From assembly GCF_947169445.1 (NCBI RefSeq), contig NZ_CAMVPU010000021.1, positions 1 through 64,000 on the forward strand: DNA of 64,000 bases, in the 5' to 3' direction. This DNA is from an uncultured Butyrivibrio sp. (GTDB lineage: Bacteria > Bacillota > Clostridia > Lachnospirales > Lachnospiraceae). Below are positions 34,296 to 43,903 of the stretch, in pieces (within the stretch, counting starts at the first letter, position 1; every line of letters begins with the position of its first letter). The notes under the pieces were generated by a model. That model was not told the origin of the DNA, did no database searches, and was given only the letters and a program-made list of their open reading frames with translations. Made by a program: the position numbers and the translations under genes.

Positions 34296-36002
34296 TTATC
34301 TTGGCATAAATCCTTCCTTTACAGTAGTTCCCATAGGCCTAGATCGATAGATCATTTCGTCATAGCAGGAATTTGGTGTGTAGTAGTAACTGTTTTTCTC
34401 TCCGGCGGAGGTGTATACAGTTACTCCATCCAGATCAATCTCGGTTACTTCTGACTGTTCAAAGGGAATCGGTGTAACATAGTAGTTCTCAGTCAGATGA
34501 TGTTTAACAAACACCATATTGTCCATAAAATAATTATCTATCCAGCTAAAAAAGTTAATAAAGATAACTGCAAATATTCCTGCCAGAATAACTGACTTTT
34601 TTTCTGCCATAATATGGATATTTTCTCCAATCATGCAAAGCGGAAGCAAAAGCATAAATGCAAGTCCATATCTGATGAAAGGAGCATTTGCAAACCAAAG
34701 AATGAGATTAAGAAGAAGCGTAGCATAAAATACCACCATTGAAAGCCTGATTTTTTTGGTCAGAAGTCTTTTAACAAAGGTGAAAATAAGAAGCGCCAGT
34801 CCCAAAAGCTGAGAATAAACCAGCATTTCTTCATAATGCTCTTTTTCCTCCCACCATATAGGAAGCCATTCTTTTATAGGAGCACTTAATTTATCCACAT
34901 CGTAAAGGCATCTTCCCCAGACGGTAATCTGAGCAGAATCATGCTGCATATACTCCACCGGCACCTTCCAGGCTACATTAAACAGATCGATTGCTGCCAC
35001 CGGATAAACCAGCCAGCCCGAAATAATGACGTTTCTAATAAGGAACGGAGCAATGCAGATCATCCCCAGCAAAAGGTAATAAACTATTTCCTTCCACATT
35101 TTGTTCTTTATAAGCAGGATCAGCGGATAAATTGTAAGCGCGACCATGGCTGCCGCAGAAAGCTTCATGCTTACAGCAAATGCAGCTAATACAGCCAGTC
35201 TTCCTGCAATAGCTATTTTTTCTTTATCATGAGCCCTTCCTCTTTCAGTAGAAAAGAAGCTGCACCACTCACACAATATGTATAAAACAAAAAACATTGT
35301 GCCATAATCGGTAGCCGGCGACTGCAGGCCCACCATTTCAGTAAGGGCATAGATCAAAATTGCACCCCTGGCAAAAAAGTCCACATAGGACTCTCTGCCT
35401 TTTTTTACTTCAAAAAGTCCCTTGGCTGCATAGCAGGAAAAAACTGCCATAAAAAAGCCAGTAACAGTGTGAAGCGCAAAGGGCAGAATGAAGCTTAAGG
35501 TAAACAGTGCGCAAAATGCCAGATATGAACTGTTATAAGCAAAATGCAGCTGCAGATTGGCAATTCCCTTTACCACACCGTATTCTTCTATGATTCTAAT
35601 GGCCTGTGCATGATAAATTCCTGTATCTGTATGAAATTTTCCTCTGGATGCAAAAAAAGCCGCGGCTAATATTATGAGTACATAAACAAGGCCCCGTGGC
35701 TTTATCAGAAATTCATTTTTCAGTTGTGTAAGATATTTAATTATGTCCTGCCAGCAAAAAAATAATCCGAAAGCAAAAGCCACCAGCATTATGATATGGC
35801 ACACCGCTCCAACCTTATAGAATATACTAAAAATCTCAGCATAAACCGTAAGTGCAACAAAACCTGTAACCACAGCTCCGGTTATTCCAAGCTTTTCAGG
35901 GCTCATCACTGGGATGAGCCTTGAAAGAGCTTTTTTAGTCAAACTTCCTATTACCAGACAAACTGCCAGCATATAAGCAAAGCTGATTAGAACGACTATC
36001 AT
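34296..36002 (-). CDS. Large polytopic membrane protein (LIC_10190-like, possible glycosyltransferase or polymerase)
   Basis: 568 residues from the ATG at 36002, which has GGAGG 4 bases upstream and follows the GH25 stop by 11 bases; earlier in-frame starts overlap that gene. About 12-13 membrane helices. A loop with DTGIYHAQAIRIIEEYGVVKG followed by LQLHFAYNSS recalls the LIC_10190 membrane family (from memory) and has the acidic first loop common to GT-C glycosyltransferases. A C-terminal extracytoplasmic piece of about 60 residues follows the last helix. It could transfer or polymerize sugars outside the membrane; this is inferred from fold and neighbours. Confidence 0.7.
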   Translation of the reverse strand: MIVVLISFAYMLAVCLVIGSLTKKALSRLIPVMSPEKLGITGAVVTGFVALTVYAEIFSIFYKVGAVCHIIMLVAFAFGLFFCWQDIIKYLTQLKNEFLIKPRGLVYVLIILAAAFFASRGKFHTDTGIYHAQAIRIIEEYGVVKGIANLQLHFAYNSSYLAFCALFTLSFILPFALHTVTGFFMAVFSCYAAKGLFEVKKGRESYVDFFARGAILIYALTEMVGLQSPATDYGTMFFVLYILCEWCSFFSTERGRAHDKEKIAIAGRLAVLAAFAVSMKLSAAAMVALTIYPLILLIKNKMWKEIVYYLLLGMICIAPFLIRNVIISGWLVYPVAAIDLFNVAWKVPVEYMQHDSAQITVWGRCLYDVDKLSAPIKEWLPIWWEEKEHYEEMLVYSQLLGLALLIFTFVKRLLTKKIRLSMVVFYATLLLNLILWFANAPFIRYGLAFMLLLPLCMIGENIHIMAEKKSVILAGIFAVIFINFFSWIDNYFMDNMVFVKHHLTENYYVTPIPFEQSEVTEIDLDGVTVYTSAGEKNSYYYTPNSCYDEMIYRSRPMGTTVKEGFMPR

Positions 36003-36013
36003 TTTTCCTCCAA

Positions 36014-39000
36014 TTAGTAGCAGATATTCATATCCACGCTTCCGGAGATACCTGTAACTTTTCCTTTGGATGTATACTGCCACATATCAAGTCTTGAAGC
36101 ATTATAGGATACTGCTGAAGCATACTGGGCAAGCCATATCTTGTAGTTAGAAATCTGTGATGTATTGATCTGACTTGTAAACCAGGTCTTGTTAGCATAA
36201 ACACCAGCCTTATATCCCGCATTCTGGATTGTACCGCAGAACGCCTTGATATTGGCTGTTCTCTGGCTAGCGCTTATCTGGTCACCTCTTCCGTTACTTG
36301 CCTCCACATCCAGATATACCGGATATGAAATGTTATAGCCCTGAATCATATTGATGACCATTGATGCTTCTTCTACCGCTTCAACCTCATTAACAGCCTG
36401 GGTAAAGAAGTAAACTCCTACCTTTAATCCGGCATTTAAGGCACCATTTATATTACTTCTAAACTTTGAATCCTCGATAAGTGCACCCTGAGATGATCCG
36501 CGATAGCCACATCTTATGATTACGAAATTAATTCCGGAATTCTTAACTGCGTTCCAGTCAATGTTACCATTCCACTTACTTACATCTATTCCCATGACAC
36601 CTGATGAAGAAGCAAGTGTTCCGTCAGATCCAAAGGTATACTTAGCTCCCTGGATAACCTGTTCACCGGTTACATAGTTACCGTTCTTGTCAAAGAAGTA
36701 GGTCTTACCACCGATTGTCTGCCATCCGGTGTATCTGTACTCGGTTGCGGCCTTTCTGACATAGAACTTAACACCGCTGTAGTAATCGTTGTAAGTAGCT
36801 TCTCTGTATGTACCATCTGAATTAAGAACATATACAACTCGGCCTTCCTTGTCCTTAAGCGTAGCATTCTTGCTCTCAACATGGACTGCAATTGCGTTGT
36901 CCTGATATCCGCTTGCGGATACTGTAATGGTAGCATCACCGATCAGTTTAGCTGTAATAATATTATCTGAAACAGAAGCCACTTCTGCGTTACTTGTAGC
37001 AAGCTTAATTGCCACCTTGCTGTCCGAAGATGAAACCTTAAAGGTCTGTCCCTCTACAAGAGTGAGCTTACTGATACTCATTGGAACCTTATCGGTTTCT
37101 TTTGCAGTAACCGTTATCTCAACATCAACAGATGCATAGTTCTCTTCAGATGCAGATACTGTAATCTTTGCTTTTCCTGCTGCAATGGCAGTCACTTTAC
37201 CTTCTGTATCAACGGTTATTATCTTTTCATCACTAGTCTTAAATGATTTCTTTGTTGGTCCTGATACAGAAAGTGTAGCGGTATCACCAACCTTAATAGT
37301 TGTAGATGGTGACACAGCAACAGTCATAACCTTTGCATCGGCCTTAACAACAGTAATATCAACTGTAGCATCATTATATCCATCTGCTGTTATAGTCACC
37401 TTTACAGCAGTGCTGCTTTCCTTAACACCAGTAAGAGTTGTACCCTCTACCTTGACTACACTCTCATCTGCTGACCTTACTGTAAAGCTTGAAGGTCCAG
37501 TCACCTTCAATGTAGCTTTATCACCAGCCTTTATAGTTGTAGAAGGATCTACTGCTATAGTCATCGTCTTCTTTTCTTCAGGCTTCTTAGTAACCTTAAC
37601 TGTTACTGTAGGCTTATTCTCTGCCTTATCTGAAGAAAGGGTAATAGTAGCTGTACCTTCTTTTACTGCTGTAATAAGTCCTGAATCAGATACGGTTGCA
37701 ACTGCCGTATTATCTGATGAATACTTGATGGAAGTTGATGCTCCTGATGCATTTATCTGAGAAGTCTGTCCCTCCTGAAGTTCAACACTTCCTGAGCTGG
37801 TAATTGTAATTGTTTCTTTCTTCTCAGTTTCTTTATTAGAATCACCACTAGTATTGGTATTATCAGAGCCGCTATTTGAATGACTGCTGTTGTCTGTATT
37901 ACCACTGTTGCCGGTACTTCCATTGTCACTAGCATTATTTCCGGAAGTATTTCCTTCGGAACTGTTGTTGCTGCCCTCATCCTTTTTCTCGGTGCTACTC
38001 TCGGTAGAACCGGAATCAGATGTAGCATTTTCAGCTGGAGTATCTGTTGTCGGAGTGCTAGCATCTGTAATGCAGGCATTTTCCGATGTGCTTCCCAAAG
38101 CCCCCAGCATCATAAATGGTCTAAAACCAATCATTGCACTGCTGGAAGGATCAGCAATAGTATCCTTATTAACTTCCTCATAGCTGTAGTTGCCATCTGA
38201 ACTCTCACCTACAGCTGTCTTGGTGCTCTCAACCCACTCAACGGTATCCTCAAGCTTGGATTCAACCTCTGTCTTAACAGCAGTATCCTCTTTGGCAACG
38301 TTGACCTGAGATTCCTTCTTAACCTCGTTGCTGACATCAACTGCCTTCATTTCAACCTGATCCTTTACTGTAAGGCTCTGAGTTGAAATCTCAAGATTGT
38401 ATTTTTCATAACCGGCAGGGAGCTTTTTAGGCGTAATCTTGTATACACCCGCTGTAATATCCTTTTTATAAATAATTCCGTCCTGATCATGATCGTTGTA
38501 TGTGACAGTTGTACCGTCAGGAGTTACCACTTCGATTTCAAGCGGAAGACCACCAACCAGCTTACCGGTCTTGGAATTGATAAACTTAACCTTGATATCG
38601 CTCTTGATACTGGTAAGTGTCATCTTTATTACAACATCCTGTGCATCGTCGGCAACATCCTCTTCCTTAACCGCTTCGCCATCCTCATCCTCTGTGATCA
38701 GACCTGCTGCCATTGCTTTTGCACTTTCTGCATCAGCTACTGCAATAAGACCACTCTGGCCAATCACCATATCACTATTGGCATTTAGAGAAGCTCCAAC
38801 CTCGGTAAAAGAGTCAAGTGCAGCTCTGTTCCCCATAGAAGAGGTATAGAAATTAGCTGTAATGATGCCTCCTACCACAAGCAAAATGGCAAAAACTGCA
38901 GCAATTCTCTCAAGTAAAGTTGTTCCTGCCAAAAACGCCACTATTCTGCTGCCAAAAGATTCATCATCTCTTGATCTGCGACCACTTGGGCGATAGTCCT

Positions 39001-39421
39001 CTTCATAATCATCTTCAGGGTAATCATCGTCATCAGGATAGTCGTCATCCTCGGGATAATCATCATCTTCTGGATAATCCTCATCTTCCGGATAGTCATC
39101 TTCCTCAGGATAATCGTCCTCAGGGTAGCCTTCATCTTCGTAATCATCCTCAGGATAATCATCGTCCGAATAGTCGTCATCCTCGGGATAATCATCATCC
39201 GAATAATCTCTTTCATCTTCCGGATAATCATCTTCAGAGTAATCATCCTCCGGATAATCCCCGTCCTCATAGTCTCTATCGTAGTCGTCATCCTCGTCTC
39301 TACGATATCCGTCTTCCTCTTCATCGCCGTAGAATTCGTCTTCCTCATAGAATTCTTCATTGTCTTCAGGCCTTTGGCGATATTTTTCTTTCATTCCCCT
39401 TGGTCCAAATATTTTTTCCAT
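36014..39421 (-). CDS. Giant GH25 lysozyme with acidic cytosolic tail, Big2-like repeats and cell-wall-binding repeats
   Basis: 1135 residues from ATG 39421 (AAAGGGAG 5 bases upstream; a GTG ten codons earlier lacks a site). Order: acidic repeat tail (about 20-155, many DYPED units), membrane helix (about 165-190), a Cna-B/SpaA-like domain (about 285-355), a Ser/Asn/Gly linker (about 460-540), three or four Big2-like domains (about 550-860), cell-wall-binding repeats (TGWQTIGGKTYFFDKNG), then GH25 (about 945-1135). GH25 keeps the catalytic acids in MGIDVSKWNG and YLDVEASNG. It should cleave glycan strands while membrane-tethered. The tail faces the cytosol. Confidence 0.9.
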   Translation of the reverse strand: MEKIFGPRGMKEKYRQRPEDNEEFYEEDEFYGDEEEDGYRRDEDDDYDRDYEDGDYPEDDYSEDDYPEDERDYSDDDYPEDDDYSDDDYPEDDYEDEGYPEDDYPEEDDYPEDEDYPEDDDYPEDDDYPDDDDYPEDDYEEDYRPSGRRSRDDESFGSRIVAFLAGTTLLERIAAVFAILLVVGGIITANFYTSSMGNRAALDSFTEVGASLNANSDMVIGQSGLIAVADAESAKAMAAGLITEDEDGEAVKEEDVADDAQDVVIKMTLTSIKSDIKVKFINSKTGKLVGGLPLEIEVVTPDGTTVTYNDHDQDGIIYKKDITAGVYKITPKKLPAGYEKYNLEISTQSLTVKDQVEMKAVDVSNEVKKESQVNVAKEDTAVKTEVESKLEDTVEWVESTKTAVGESSDGNYSYEEVNKDTIADPSSSAMIGFRPFMMLGALGSTSENACITDASTPTTDTPAENATSDSGSTESSTEKKDEGSNNSSEGNTSGNNASDNGSTGNSGNTDNSSHSNSGSDNTNTSGDSNKETEKKETITITSSGSVELQEGQTSQINASGASTSIKYSSDNTAVATVSDSGLITAVKEGTATITLSSDKAENKPTVTVKVTKKPEEKKTMTIAVDPSTTIKAGDKATLKVTGPSSFTVRSADESVVKVEGTTLTGVKESSTAVKVTITADGYNDATVDITVVKADAKVMTVAVSPSTTIKVGDTATLSVSGPTKKSFKTSDEKIITVDTEGKVTAIAAGKAKITVSASEENYASVDVEITVTAKETDKVPMSISKLTLVEGQTFKVSSSDSKVAIKLATSNAEVASVSDNIITAKLIGDATITVSASGYQDNAIAVHVESKNATLKDKEGRVVYVLNSDGTYREATYNDYYSGVKFYVRKAATEYRYTGWQTIGGKTYFFDKNGNYVTGEQVIQGAKYTFGSDGTLASSSGVMGIDVSKWNGNIDWNAVKNSGINFVIIRCGYRGSSQGALIEDSKFRSNINGALNAGLKVGVYFFTQAVNEVEAVEEASMVINMIQGYNISYPVYLDVEASNGRGDQISASQRTANIKAFCGTIQNAGYKAGVYANKTWFTSQINTSQISNYKIWLAQYASAVSYNASRLDMWQYTSKGKVTGISGSVDMNICY
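38985..39290 (-). repeat. In-frame DNA repeat encoding DYPED units
   Basis: About 15 degenerate copies of an 18-24 base unit (plus-strand core TCGGGATAATCATCATC and variants) encode the Asp-Tyr-Pro-Glu-Asp repeats of the GH25 protein's cytosolic tail. Copies are close enough to allow slippage and length variation. Confidence 0.75.
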
Positions 39422-39509
39422 ACAAACTCCCTTTAACCAACAATCACTCACAAAACCTACAACTTACTCGCGTTTTGCGTAATATCAATCAAAAATACAT
39501 ATAAATATT

Positions 39510-39854
39510 TTACCCCAAGCCGTAGAAAACAGCTATTCCACAGATAATAAACAATACCCCCAAAAGCTTCCTTGGAGTAAACTTCTCTTTAAAGAAAATC
39601 CTGGACATGATCATAACCAGAACATAGTTGATAGGCTCCAATACTACAACGCCCATGTATCCAAGACCGCTATAGCAAAAGATTGAAATGATCATTGCCA
39701 GAAACAGAAGGCCATATCCGCAGATAACCCATCCGTTTAAGTATTCTCTAATAATATTCTTATATTCTTTGGTCGCGCTCTTTTTAAGGAGCATCTGAGA
39801 TGTGGAAGAAACCAGCTCAGAAACGACCATAAGCAGGAAAAATGCACTAATCAT
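39510..39854 (-). CDS. Small EamA/SMR-type membrane transporter, subunit 2
   Basis: A 114-residue protein with four membrane helices. It has a typical half-EamA pattern: VSSTSQMLLKKSA in the first helix region, GYMGVVVLEPINYVLVMIMSRIFFKEKFTPRKLLGVLFIICG at the end (helices 3 and 4). It overlaps its partner by 4 bases (ATGA), so the two are made together and likely form a heterodimer. ArnE/ArnF, which flip aminoarabinosyl-undecaprenyl phosphate, have this arrangement. A role in flipping a lipid-linked sugar is a reasonable inference. Confidence 0.8.
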   Translation of the reverse strand: MISAFFLLMVVSELVSSTSQMLLKKSATKEYKNIIREYLNGWVICGYGLLFLAMIISIFCYSGLGYMGVVVLEPINYVLVMIMSRIFFKEKFTPRKLLGVLFIICGIAVFYGLG

Positions 39855-40237
39855 TCCTTTTCACCCTCCTTAGAAGCCACTTCTGAGTTCATTACAATAA
39901 CTCCTACAACTACCAGTAAAACGCCAACCACCTTCCAAGGCGTGATACGCTGCGTAGGATCTGATGAAAAAAGAATGAAATTCCACAGCATCGACCACAA
40001 AAGCGTTACTGCCTTGTTGGCACAGGCAATTGAGATCTGAAACTTTTTTATCATCTGCTGCCAGATCAGGGCATATACTGCCAGGATAAAGAAATCCATA
40101 GCAAAGAAAAACAGATACCAAAATGACAAAAACTCATGCTCTGAAGCAAGCTTAGCCGCTACGGTAGAGAGAGAATACACGATAACCGCTCCCTGCAGCT
40201 GCAAAATATCGATAATTCCTATTTTTTTCTTTTTCAT
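39851..40237 (-). CDS. Small EamA/SMR-type membrane transporter, subunit 1
   Basis: A 128-residue four-helix membrane protein, partner of the gene that follows it (4-base overlap). IDILQLQGAVIVYSLSTVAAKLAS forms the first helix, and the last two helices include AVTLLWSMLWNFILF and RITPWKVVGVLLVVVGVIVMNSE. Such paired small genes act as one transporter. It also overlaps the SGNH-like gene upstream by 4 bases, so three genes are translationally linked. Confidence 0.8.
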   Translation of the reverse strand: MKKKKIGIIDILQLQGAVIVYSLSTVAAKLASEHEFLSFWYLFFFAMDFFILAVYALIWQQMIKKFQISIACANKAVTLLWSMLWNFILFSSDPTQRITPWKVVGVLLVVVGVIVMNSEVASKEGEKE

Positions 40238-41208
40238 TTTGCAGCCACCTCCGGATAAACCACATTCACAAAGTGCTGTGCCACATGTTCATTGCAATCC
40301 GCATTAACGTGAATATTGTCCAGGAGCCATTCTGAGCTGTTATCCTCATGAATAGTTCCATAATAATTATCAATAAAAGTAACGCCTGTTTCACCGGACA
40401 CATCGATCATGAACTGAAGATAAGTTGTGAGCTTACCATTTCCAAAGTCGAATCTGTCGCCGCTTACCAGACTTCCTGTAGAATCAAATGCGTAACACAT
40501 GGTAAAAGACATACACACTATTCTAATGTATGGATACTTCTCCTGTATTTTCTTGATTCCGGCATTAAGCGCTCCCCTGTAAGTAATAGGATCCACGTCA
40601 TTATCAGGGTTCATGCCGATTCGAAGATTCATATAATCCTGGGCATTATAATAGATAACTATTGTATCAACCTTATCAAAGTCTACATTTTTCAATCTGT
40701 CAGTAGAACCGGTATAGGTGTAATCATCAAACTGTGACGCATTCTTTTCAAGAAGGCTGTAGTCTCCGTCAACAATGCAGTTTGCCACATTGTAAAAACT
40801 GTACGCATCCATAGGATAATCATCTGAATAGGTTGCATTCCTAAGTGCAACTGTAGATCTCGGAAAACCACAATTGATAGTCTTGGCTCCCAGCTTGCTT
40901 GCCACAAGACTTGTAACTCCTGTCTCGCTCTGGTCAAAGGTGATCGCATCATTTCCCAGAAAAAGAATGGTCTCTTCATCATCATAAACATGACCTTCTT
41001 TTTTATCATTGGGCAAAAGAAATACCTGATCCAAAACCTCAACTTCAAAGCTTCCCGTATCCGTTTGATCAAGCTCCGCAGTTCCTTTATTCCAGATCAA
41101 AAGCTTCACTACTGAAAAAATAATTACCGCAATTATTATTCCGCCAATCAAGAAATGCACCCATAGGGGTATATCTTCATAGCTAAATTTCTTCTTCTCC
41201 TCGTTCAT
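40234..41208 (-). CDS. Membrane-anchored SGNH-fold protein lacking the catalytic serine
   Basis: 324 residues with one N-terminal helix (about 18-37) and an extracytoplasmic domain. It aligns end to end with the lipoprotein at 52762. The nucleophile block GDSQ of that protein is GNDA here (residues 85-88, Ser replaced by Asp), GAND is NAQD (188-191), while the C-terminal DxxH is kept (DNIH, 297-300). It therefore looks like a non-catalytic relative, perhaps a carbohydrate-binding or adaptor protein. Overlap with the EamA pair suggests it serves the same process. Confidence 0.75.
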   Translation of the reverse strand: MNEEKKKFSYEDIPLWVHFLIGGIIIAVIIFSVVKLLIWNKGTAELDQTDTGSFEVEVLDQVFLLPNDKKEGHVYDDEETILFLGNDAITFDQSETGVTSLVASKLGAKTINCGFPRSTVALRNATYSDDYPMDAYSFYNVANCIVDGDYSLLEKNASQFDDYTYTGSTDRLKNVDFDKVDTIVIYYNAQDYMNLRIGMNPDNDVDPITYRGALNAGIKKIQEKYPYIRIVCMSFTMCYAFDSTGSLVSGDRFDFGNGKLTTYLQFMIDVSGETGVTFIDNYYGTIHEDNSSEWLLDNIHVNADCNEHVAQHFVNVVYPEVAAK

Positions 41209-41284
41209 AATAACCTACCACTTTCTCTTTATTCCCGCAGTTCGTCGAAATATCTTTTCCTGCAAATCCACGGATCATCTGATT

Positions 41285-42418
41285 TTACCAGTCCTGTGAC
41301 AACAGTCCTTCAAAATCAAACTCATTTATTATACCACGCATTTTCAATAACTCATCTGCCATTTGCTCCGAAGAGGTTATCTGATGCTCTCCGCTTCCGA
41401 AGCATTCCACCATATAACGATTGATCTCAGGCTTGTAGTGAGAATAATCTGCATAATTGTCAAGATTGGTCACTTCCTCCATATTCTGGAAGTAGAAAAG
41501 ATGTACATTGTCATATTGAAGGAGCCTGTATGCCACATAATCATACTGGGCAAAAGTCGCATCCAGGGTATTATACTGCATCACATTGTGCCAATACAGA
41601 ATGCTGTAGGGCGGGAAAAAGAAATAAAACTGCGTTTCCGGATGCTGGCTTACAAATGGCAGGATATTCACATCAAGATTAAGCCCCGTTGAATTAATAA
41701 GCCCATCTGCCGGAAGCTCTTTTTCCTCTTTTTCCGGTTCCTCGTAGGTGTGCATAACCCACTGAGTGCTGTAATACTCAGGTGTCCACCAGCTAAAATA
41801 TATTTCTGAAAGATCAGATCCCTTACCCTGAATTACAGGCTTAAAGATATATTGAAAAAGAACATCCTTATTGAGCAGGTATTTCACATCATTTAATAGA
41901 TTGTCATCATAAAGATATTCAGGTCTTTCATATTTAACTGTCTCTGTATCCGCTGACATTACCGGGATATCCATTGCAAAAAACACAGCATCCACATCTC
42001 TGCTCTTTCTGGCAAAGCTGTCTTTATCAAACACAATGGATAAAATATTAAAGTCATCTTTGGGATATGCTCCGCTATAGCTGAGCTTTAAAGTATCAAG
42101 TCCCAGGATTTCTTTAAAATCATCGGTATCAAAATTAACTGTCATGGATGAGCCTATAATGCAGGCATTGTAATCCATATTGCGGGCCATTCCCGGATTC
42201 TGACTAAGCTGATTATCCACAATATAAGGAAAATCCTTATTTAGCTCATGGTAATGGAAAAACGGGTCCACATAAACAACCAGCGCAGCGGTTGCTATAA
42301 ATCCAAGAAGCAGGATAGCAATTAACAGTGTGAATAGATTTCGGTATTTGGTTTTTTTCTTATTATCTATTATTTTTTCTTTTTCAGTTTCAATATCTTT
42401 GTGCATCAATGACTCCAT
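41285..42418 (-). CDS. DltD/AlgJ-like SGNH protein, partner of the MBOAT acyltransferase
   Basis: A 377-residue protein with one N-terminal helix (about 27-48) and an extracytoplasmic SGNH-type domain. ACIIGSSMTVNF (about 104) places a nucleophile serine, and NYADYSHYKPEINRYM near the C terminus gives the Asp/His pair. It lies 24 bases after an MBOAT gene, the standard pairing in which MBOAT moves an acyl group across the membrane and the SGNH partner hands it to the polymer. O-acetylation of a surface glycan is the likely result. Confidence 0.8.
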   Translation of the reverse strand: MESLMHKDIETEKEKIIDNKKKTKYRNLFTLLIAILLLGFIATAALVVYVDPFFHYHELNKDFPYIVDNQLSQNPGMARNMDYNACIIGSSMTVNFDTDDFKEILGLDTLKLSYSGAYPKDDFNILSIVFDKDSFARKSRDVDAVFFAMDIPVMSADTETVKYERPEYLYDDNLLNDVKYLLNKDVLFQYIFKPVIQGKGSDLSEIYFSWWTPEYYSTQWVMHTYEEPEKEEKELPADGLINSTGLNLDVNILPFVSQHPETQFYFFFPPYSILYWHNVMQYNTLDATFAQYDYVAYRLLQYDNVHLFYFQNMEEVTNLDNYADYSHYKPEINRYMVECFGSGEHQITSSEQMADELLKMRGIINEFDFEGLLSQDW

Positions 42419-42442
42419 ACAACAAATCTATGGGTATTTCCA

Positions 42443-43903
42443 TTAGAAGTTCATATAAATATATGTGCTGACACCGCCGAGGCTCAAAACGCACCACATA
42501 AACAAAAATGCAGTAAGAAGCGTTGTTCCAAGTCCTACTTTGTACTCCTTTATTCTTCCAAGCGCATTTTTGCAAAAGAAGATCATTATTACGCCGGCAA
42601 TTGCAAAAGCAAATAGACACACATCCCATACAAAATCGTATTTCATAAGTGGTGTGACCTTTAGCACAAACCAGAATTCATCAAGTCTGAAAACGGAAGT
42701 AAAGCCAGATCCAAGTTTTCTGATTCCACCTGTAAACATCTGAGCAAAGAGCAAAAGAGCTGTTTGAATATCCGGTGCTCTAAAAAATACCCAGGCTGCA
42801 GTCACATATAAAAAGGTTGCAAATACCTTTATAGCCTTTGGCACCTTTACACCAGTGCCATGCTTGATGCATGCTCTTGTTATCACATATAGAATGCCAT
42901 GCATAGCTCCCCAGAGAATGAAATTCCAACCTGTCCCATGCCAAAAGCCGCTAAGCAAAAAAACAATCATAAAGTTGGCATAGGTTACAGCCTCCCCTTT
43001 TCTGTTACCCCCAAGAGGAATGTAGACATATTTTGTGAAAAATCCGGTAAGAGTTATATGCCATCTTTTCCAGAAATCTACGATATCTACTGCTTTGTAA
43101 GGCGAATCAAAGTTCACTGGCAGCTCAATCCCCAGCAGCATACTGATTCCGGATGCCATGTCGCAATAGCCGCTAAAGTCGAAATATAGCTGGAATGAGT
43201 AAAACAAAGCAACAAGAACAGCCTCTATGCTACCAAGTCCGGTCAGATTCTGATAGCCGTAATCTACAGCCTTACCAAAGGTATCTGCCATTATCACCTT
43301 CTTAAAAAGTCCTATAGAAAAAAGAAGGAGTCCCCGCAGAGCAATCTCGAAATCAAAGCTCTTATCAAGGGTCTTATCAAGCTCTTTTTCAAAGCTCTGA
43401 TATCCCATGAGTGGTCCCTGCAAGAGTTTGGGGAAATACAGCACATATGCGAGATAATCTATGCCTTTAAAGCTTTCAATATCCCCTCTGCACAAATCCA
43501 CTATGTAGGATATCTGATTAAAGGTGTAAAAGCTGATAGCTATCGGCAAGAAGAACCCTGACAGCTTGAAAAAGAGAAGGAGAACCAGATTTCCTGTAAT
43601 TCCAATAAAGAGCCAGATGTTCTGCGTAAGTATTTCTCGTCCGAAGAGTTTCATCCTGACGCTACGTTCTCTCATGAAGCTCATTGGAATTGCAGTACAA
43701 ACGTTGAAACATATACTTATAAAAAGTATTGCCAGATTCTGCATTCCGAACAGGCTAAAAAAGCACAAGGATCCCAGTACGATCCACAGATCCACCAGCA
43801 TCCTGCCATTTCCATTCTTTTTCCCTATATGTCTTATGATGTTAAAGCCCAAAGTAAAAATGGGCAAAAACAAAAGAACAAACTCGTAAGAGTTAAAAAT
43901 CAT
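42443..43903 (-). CDS. MBOAT family membrane O-acyltransferase
   Basis: A 486-residue polytopic protein of the AlgI/DltB kind. YFPKLLQGPLMGYQSFEKEL, FYSFQLYFDFSGYCDMASGIS, DFWKRWHITLTGFFTKYVYIPLGGNRKG and the catalytic-His block LLSGFWHGTGWNFILWG are all conserved. About 11 membrane helices. It overlaps the epimerase gene by 4 bases and precedes the DltD-like gene. Acceptor unknown. Confidence 0.94.
   Translation of the reverse strand: MIFNSYEFVLLFLPIFTLGFNIIRHIGKKNGNGRMLVDLWIVLGSLCFFSLFGMQNLAILFISICFNVCTAIPMSFMRERSVRMKLFGREILTQNIWLFIGITGNLVLLLFFKLSGFFLPIAISFYTFNQISYIVDLCRGDIESFKGIDYLAYVLYFPKLLQGPLMGYQSFEKELDKTLDKSFDFEIALRGLLLFSIGLFKKVIMADTFGKAVDYGYQNLTGLGSIEAVLVALFYSFQLYFDFSGYCDMASGISMLLGIELPVNFDSPYKAVDIVDFWKRWHITLTGFFTKYVYIPLGGNRKGEAVTYANFMIVFLLSGFWHGTGWNFILWGAMHGILYVITRACIKHGTGVKVPKAIKVFATFLYVTAAWVFFRAPDIQTALLLFAQMFTGGIRKLGSGFTSVFRLDEFWFVLKVTPLMKYDFVWDVCLFAFAIAGVIMIFFCKNALGRIKEYKVGLGTTLLTAFLFMWCVLSLGGVSTYIYMNF

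Noticed and set aside
38985..39290. Regular short repeats resembling an array
   Set aside because: The repeats are in frame, encode DYPED units, and have no unique spacers, so this is not a CRISPR array. No cas genes are in the window.
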